The notes under the pieces were generated by a model that was given only the letters and a program-made list of their open reading frames with translations, was not told the DNA's origin and made no database searches. Positions 24,356-27,001 of a DNA stretch of 27,001 nt are shown piece after piece. The first letter of the stretch is position 1; each line of letters begins with the position of its first letter. Source of the DNA: an uncultured Oscillospiraceae bacterium (GTDB taxonomy: Bacteria > Bacillota > Clostridia > Oscillospirales > Oscillospiraceae). The stretch spans positions 1-27,001 of the forward strand of contig CAJULZ010000023.1 in the NCBI GenBank assembly GCA_910587205.1, read 5' to 3'. The translations under genes and the position numbers were made by a program.

Positions 24356-25015
24356 ATGAAGCCAAAAATCCTGATCTCCACCGGCGGCGGAACCGCCGCC
24401 AACTATATCCGCGCCGTTGAAGCCGCCGGAGGGGACGCCCACGCACAGTATCTCCCCGCCCCCGGCCCCGCCTACGCCGGGCTGCTGCTGGCCGGCGGGG
24501 ACGACATCGACCCCGCCCGCTTCGGAGAGGAGAACCACGGTTCCTGGGGCGTCGACCCCGCCCGGGACGCGGCGGAATTCGCTCTGCTGGACGCCTTCTG
24601 CGCCGCGGGAAAGCCGGTGCTGGCCATCTGCCGGGGGCACCAGGTGGTCAACGTGTGGCTGGGCGGCTCCTTGATCCAGGACCTGCCCCCGGCCCTGGCC
24701 CCCGCCCACGGCGGCGGAAACGGCGACCGGGTGCACCTGGTCATTGCCTCGGAAGGTTCCCTCCTCCGCCGGCTGTATGGCCCTATCTTCGCCGTAAACA
24801 GCGCCCACCACCAGGCCCTGGGGCGGCTGGGCCGGGGGCTTTCCGCTGCCGCCCGCTCGAAGGACGGGGTGGTGGAGGCGGTGGAGTGCGATGCCTTGCC
24901 CCTCCTCTCCATCCAGTTCCACCCGGAGCGGATGACCGGGGCGCTGGAGAGACCGGATACGGTGGACGGGGGGCTGATCTTCCGGGCGTTTCTGGATCTG
25001 GTGCGCAAGACGTAA
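24356..25015 (+). CDS. Class I glutamine amidotransferase-like peptidase (C26, PuuD-like)
   Basis: A 219-residue protein of the gamma-glutamyl hydrolase branch. Seen: LLLAGGDDIDPARFGEE (the GGxDxxP segment, about 43-60), nucleophile motif AICRGHQVVNV with Cys near residue 86, NSAHHQAL, and the catalytic IQFHPE near 185. PuuD-like enzymes split gamma-glutamyl-GABA to glutamate and GABA; other gamma-glutamyl amides are possible. It is slightly shorter than PuuD (about 250), with a brief N-terminus. ATG 24356 has AAGGAGGG upstream; a longer frame to 24161 runs into the repeats and is not credible. A stand-alone gene with a terminator at 25020. Confidence 0.9.
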   Translation: MKPKILISTGGGTAANYIRAVEAAGGDAHAQYLPAPGPAYAGLLLAGGDDIDPARFGEENHGSWGVDPARDAAEFALLDAFCAAGKPVLAICRGHQVVNVWLGGSLIQDLPPALAPAHGGGNGDRVHLVIASEGSLLRRLYGPIFAVNSAHHQALGRLGRGLSAAARSKDGVVEAVECDALPLLSIQFHPERMTGALERPDTVDGGLIFRAFLDLVRKT

Positions 25016-25019
25016 AAAT

Positions 25020-25052
25020 CCCCGCCGGGAAGCGGTTGCTTTCCAGCGGGGG
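25020..25052 (+). terminator. Terminator after the C26 peptidase gene
   Basis: CCCCGC (25020-25025) with GCGGGG (25046-25051), and an inner GGAAGC/GCTTTCC stem. It follows the stop by about 5 bases and is succeeded by CTACTTTATAATAA. Confidence 0.65.
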
Positions 25053-25103
25053 CTACTTTATAATAAGGGCCTGACCGAAACACCGGAAATTGGGGTGGTT
25101 GAT

Positions 25104-25576
25104 ATGCTATATCACGGGACAACGGCAGGCGGGCTATCTGTCATCCTGGCCAATTCAAAATCCCATACCTCAGGGAAGTCCGTTGCCTATTTTACCGGGG
25201 ACAGATGCTACGCGCCGGCCTGCTGCCGGGGCAGGAGCGAAAACTTTGTCACCATAGGGCTTGGCCGGGATGGAAACAGCATTATTATGAAAGATTCCCC
25301 AATCAGTTTACCATACTCTACGGCGGGAAGCCGGGATACATTTACATGATTGCCGCCGCGCCGGACTTGAGGAACGCAAAAGGGCATATCTGGGAGAGCG
25401 AAACGGACGTGCCCGTTTGCCGCTGCGAAGTGGTGGATGACCGCTATGCCGAGATCCTGAAGGAGGAGGAACAGGGCAGCGCCGTCATACACAGATATCC
25501 GGAAATCGATCCCGCCGAACAGAAGCTGCACGCAAACTATATAAAGGAACATCTGGAAGGGGAAACGACGCCATGA
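25104..25576 (+). pseudogene. Frameshifted gene for an uncharacterised YHGT-type protein
   Basis: Two frames join into one protein of about 157 residues. Frame 1 encodes MLYHGTTAGGLSVILANSKS...SVAYFTGDRCYA...NFVTIGLGRDGN. Frame 2 continues HYYERFPNQFTILYGGKPGYIYMIAAAP...VPVCRCEVVDDRYAEILKEEEQGSAVIHRYPEID. The switch is near 25279-25282, where loss of one base (AGC-CAT to AGCAT) would explain it. I recall intact proteins of this pattern (YHGTT start, YYExFPxQ, SGYxY) in gut clostridia; function unknown, with a possible ADP-ribosyltransferase-like look from YHGT (weak). Base composition is more AT-rich than in neighbours, suggesting acquisition. Could be a sequencing error. Confidence 0.75.
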
Positions 25577-25617
25577 AGCGGTTTTACCTGGCCCATTTCT
25601 CGTCATTGTGGGATTAA
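25573..25617 (+). pseudogene. Fourteen-codon frame coupled to the YHGT-type gene
   Basis: ATG 25573 overlaps the previous stop as ATGA and opens MKRFYLAHFSSLWD before TAA. The four-base overlap is typical of a coupled second gene. The frame ends within 45 bases and at once meets the terminator of the opposite gene, so it looks like the surviving start of a truncated gene. Confidence 0.4.
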
Positions 25618-25627
25618 GCCGGCAGCA

Positions 25628-25666
25628 TAAAAAAGGAAGGGCAGGCCCCCGAATGCCTGCCCTTCC
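25628..25666 (-). terminator. Terminator of the phosphoribosyltransferase gene
   Basis: GGAAGGGCAGGC (25635-25646) pairs perfectly with GCCTGCCCTTCC (25655-25666), loop of 8. On the minus strand six T follow; it is 5 bases from the stop at 25672. Confidence 0.93.
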
Positions 25667-25671
25667 CGATT

Positions 25672-26223
25672 TTACAGCGGCGTCCCGTCGGCGGAGAACA
25701 GCGGCAGGCGCTCCAGGAACAAAATGTCGTCCCGCTTGGCGGCGTCGCCCTCGGCCAGGATGGCCATGCGGCCCGCCACGATGCCCCCCGCCTGCTCCAC
25801 CAGGCTTTCCACCGCCGCCAGCGACCCACCGGTGGAGATCACATCGTCCAGGATCAAAATCCGCTTGCCCCGGATCTTCTTGGCGTCCGCCCCGTCCATG
25901 TACAGCTTCTGCTCCCCCTCGGTGGTGATGGATCGATCCACCGCCTCGAACACCCCGTCCATATACAGCTTGGGGGACTTGCGCACCAGGAAGTACTCGT
26001 TCCGGCCGCCCTGCCGGGCCATCTCGTGGACCAGGGGGATGGCCTTGGCCTCGGGGGCCACCATGTAGTCGAACTCCGGGGCGATCTTCAGCAGCTCCGC
26101 GGCACAGGCGCAGGTGAGCTCCACGTCGCCGAAAATCACAAATGCGCCGATCATCAGCGTGTCGCTGATGGGGCACAGGGGCAGCTGCCGCGTCAGGCCC
26201 GCCACGTGCATTTCATAGGTCAT
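25672..26223 (-). CDS. Purine phosphoribosyltransferase family protein (APRT/XPRT-like)
   Basis: A 183-residue type I phosphoribosyltransferase. The PRPP loop ILILDDVISTGGSLAA lies at about residues 121-136, preceded by FDYMVAPEAKAIPLVHEMA (substrate/PPi-loop region) and RNEYFLVRKSPKLYMDG. The pattern is closest to adenine/xanthine phosphoribosyltransferases, forming nucleotide from base plus PRPP. The divergent NCS2 purine permease next door supports a salvage role; which base is used is not decided. ATG 26223 has a weak TGGAGA site about 10 bases upstream. A consensus promoter lies upstream, with no riboswitch on this side. Confidence 0.9.
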   Translation of the reverse strand: MTYEMHVAGLTRQLPLCPISDTLMIGAFVIFGDVELTCACAAELLKIAPEFDYMVAPEAKAIPLVHEMARQGGRNEYFLVRKSPKLYMDGVFEAVDRSITTEGEQKLYMDGADAKKIRGKRILILDDVISTGGSLAAVESLVEQAGGIVAGRMAILAEGDAAKRDDILFLERLPLFSADGTPL

Positions 26224-26259
26224 TACGGTTCATCTCCAGTTGTAATTTATAACATCTCT

Positions 26260-26288
26260 ATTATACTATCCCTGTCCCTTCTTGTCAA
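26260..26288 (-). promoter_or_regulatory. Consensus SigA promoter of the phosphoribosyltransferase gene
   Basis: Minus strand TTGACA (26288-26283), exactly 17 bases, TATAAT (26265-26260): a full match to the housekeeping consensus. Confidence 0.95.
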
Positions 26289-26343
26289 AATGTAATGAAG
26301 TTTTCAGGCAAAGAAAAAAACTGTAGAAATTTGTCAAGGGGTA

Positions 26344-26352
26344 TGGTATACT
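26344..26352 (+). promoter_or_regulatory. Extended -10 promoter of the NCS2 permease transcript
   Basis: TGGTATACT fits the extended -10 form TGnTATAAT with one change. No good -35 is seen at normal distance. It puts the RNA start about 15 bases before the riboswitch. Confidence 0.6.
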
Positions 26353-26373
26353 GGCAGCGTCAACTTCATATCC

Positions 26374-26440
26374 TTCGGTATAATCGGGACAGGATGGGTC
26401 CCGAGTTTCTACAGCCGGCCTATCCGGCACACCTACCGAA
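26374..26440 (+). promoter_or_regulatory. Guanine-class purine riboswitch aptamer
   Basis: P1 is TTCGGTA/TACCGAA (26374-26380, 26434-26440). J1/2 is TAATC. P2 is CGGGAC/GTCCCG with 7-nt loop AGGATGG. J2/3 is GTTTCTAC, the family signature. P3 is GCCG/CGGC with 7-nt loop GCCTATC. Loop GG and CC can make the two kissing G-C pairs. The J3/1 segment CCTAC places C at the ligand-specifying position, predicting guanine/hypoxanthine and not adenine. Confidence 0.92.
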
Positions 26441-26450
26441 AACAGAACAG

Positions 26451-26490
26451 GTCCGGAAATCCAAAGCGGTTCCGGGCTGATTTTGTTTTT
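26451..26490 (+). terminator. Riboswitch-controlled terminator
   Basis: GTCCGGAA (26451-26458) pairs with TTCCGGGC (26470-26477), then TGATTTTGTTTTT. It lies between aptamer and gene, so ligand binding should favour premature termination of the permease message. Confidence 0.85.
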
Positions 26491-26535
26491 CCCGCCCCGG
26501 TGATTCCGAAGGAAATTCTGGAGAGGGAGTTTTTT

Positions 26536-27001
26536 ATGGAGAAATTTTTCAAGCTCAAGGAGAACGGCACCACGGTACGCACCGAGATCGTGGCCGGCCT
26601 GACCACGTTCATGACGATGGCCTACATTATCGCCCTGAACCCCAACCTGCTCACCGGCTTCGACGTGGGCAGCCCCCTGTGGAACGGCGTGTTCCTGGCC
26701 ACCTGCCTGGCCTCCGCCCTGGCCATGTTCGTCATGGCCTTCGCCGCCAACAAGCCCTTCGCCCTGGCCCCCGGCATGGGCCTGAACAGCTTCTTTGCCG
26801 TGGTTGTCTCCAGCATCATGGGCATCATCCAGCAGGACTATGTGGCCGCGTTCCAGGCGGCGCTGGTTATCATCCTCATCGAGGGCATCGTGTTCATCAT
26901 CCTGTCCCTGCTGAACATTCGGGAGAAGATCGTGAACGCCATCCCTCTGGGGGTGCGCCTGGGCATCGCCCCCGCCATCGGCCTGATGCTGATGAACATC
27001 G
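26536..27001 (+). CDS. NCS2-family purine permease, 5' part only
   Basis: The first 155 residues of a xanthine/uracil-type (AzgA/PbuG branch) permease; the gene runs off the window. Seen: the short amphipathic N-terminus, TTFMTMAYIIALNPNLL (first membrane segment, about 22-38), FGANKPFALAPGMGLNSFFA-like sequence here as AANKPFALAPGMGLNSFF (about 72-90, the substrate-site half-helix), and PLGVRLGIAPAIGLMLM. It imports hypoxanthine, guanine or adenine by proton symport. ATG 26536 has GAGAGGGAG 6 bases upstream. The guanine riboswitch ahead of it predicts shut-off when guanine is plentiful. Confidence 0.95.
   Translation, partial: MEKFFKLKENGTTVRTEIVAGLTTFMTMAYIIALNPNLLTGFDVGSPLWNGVFLATCLASALAMFVMAFAANKPFALAPGMGLNSFFAVVVSSIMGIIQQDYVAAFQAALVIILIEGIVFIILSLLNIREKIVNAIPLGVRLGIAPAIGLMLMNI

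Overview
The window is a GC-rich, tightly packed chromosomal segment from a low-redundancy Firmicute. Gene content points to Clostridia, probably the Oscillospiraceae (Flavonifractor/Lawsonibacter-like gut bacteria): alanine T-box, CIRCE/HrcA operator, guanine riboswitch, WalRK with YycH/YycI-like partners, DUF4250, DUF1576 and a SpoVB-like flippase. The family assignment is inference from gene content and codon use; no rRNA marker is present. I see no tRNA, rRNA, CRISPR array, prophage or complete insertion sequence.

Layout. 1-6.4 kb is read leftward. An alanine T-box drives an ASCH-domain gene, an unknown gene and alaS. After three serial copies of the alaS 3' tail and repeat elements come DUF4250, cupin and HIT genes, then a terminator and a separate membrane protein. 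6.4-8.6 kb holds an ECF sigma/anti-sigma pair and a divergent uncharacterised coiled-coil protein. 8.6-11.5 kb is clpB with a long structured leader and a perfect CIRCE. 11.7-13.1 kb is pyrE-radC, and 13.2-14.9 kb a WYL regulator overlapping an unknown gene. 15-17.2 kb carries a DUF1576 membrane protein with an unusual arginine-rich tail and a GreA-like factor, each with its own promoter.

17.3-24 kb is read rightward: a Nudix hydrolase overlapping walR, then walK, yycH-like, yycI-like and a MATE-family flippase. This is a cell-envelope module, interrupted between walR and walK by a structured repeat. 24-25.6 kb holds palindromic tandem repeats, a class I amidotransferase-like peptidase, and a frameshifted gene with a 14-codon remnant. 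25.7-27 kb is a purine salvage unit: a phosphoribosyltransferase and a divergent NCS2 permease, the latter behind a guanine riboswitch with a terminator.

The most unusual material is intergenic. One family of structured repeats occurs at three loci and keeps its hairpins by compensatory changes. A second family of TTTTTCTC/GAGAAAAA palindromes occurs at about 2.05 kb and 24 kb. The alaS end appears three times in series, interleaved with these elements.
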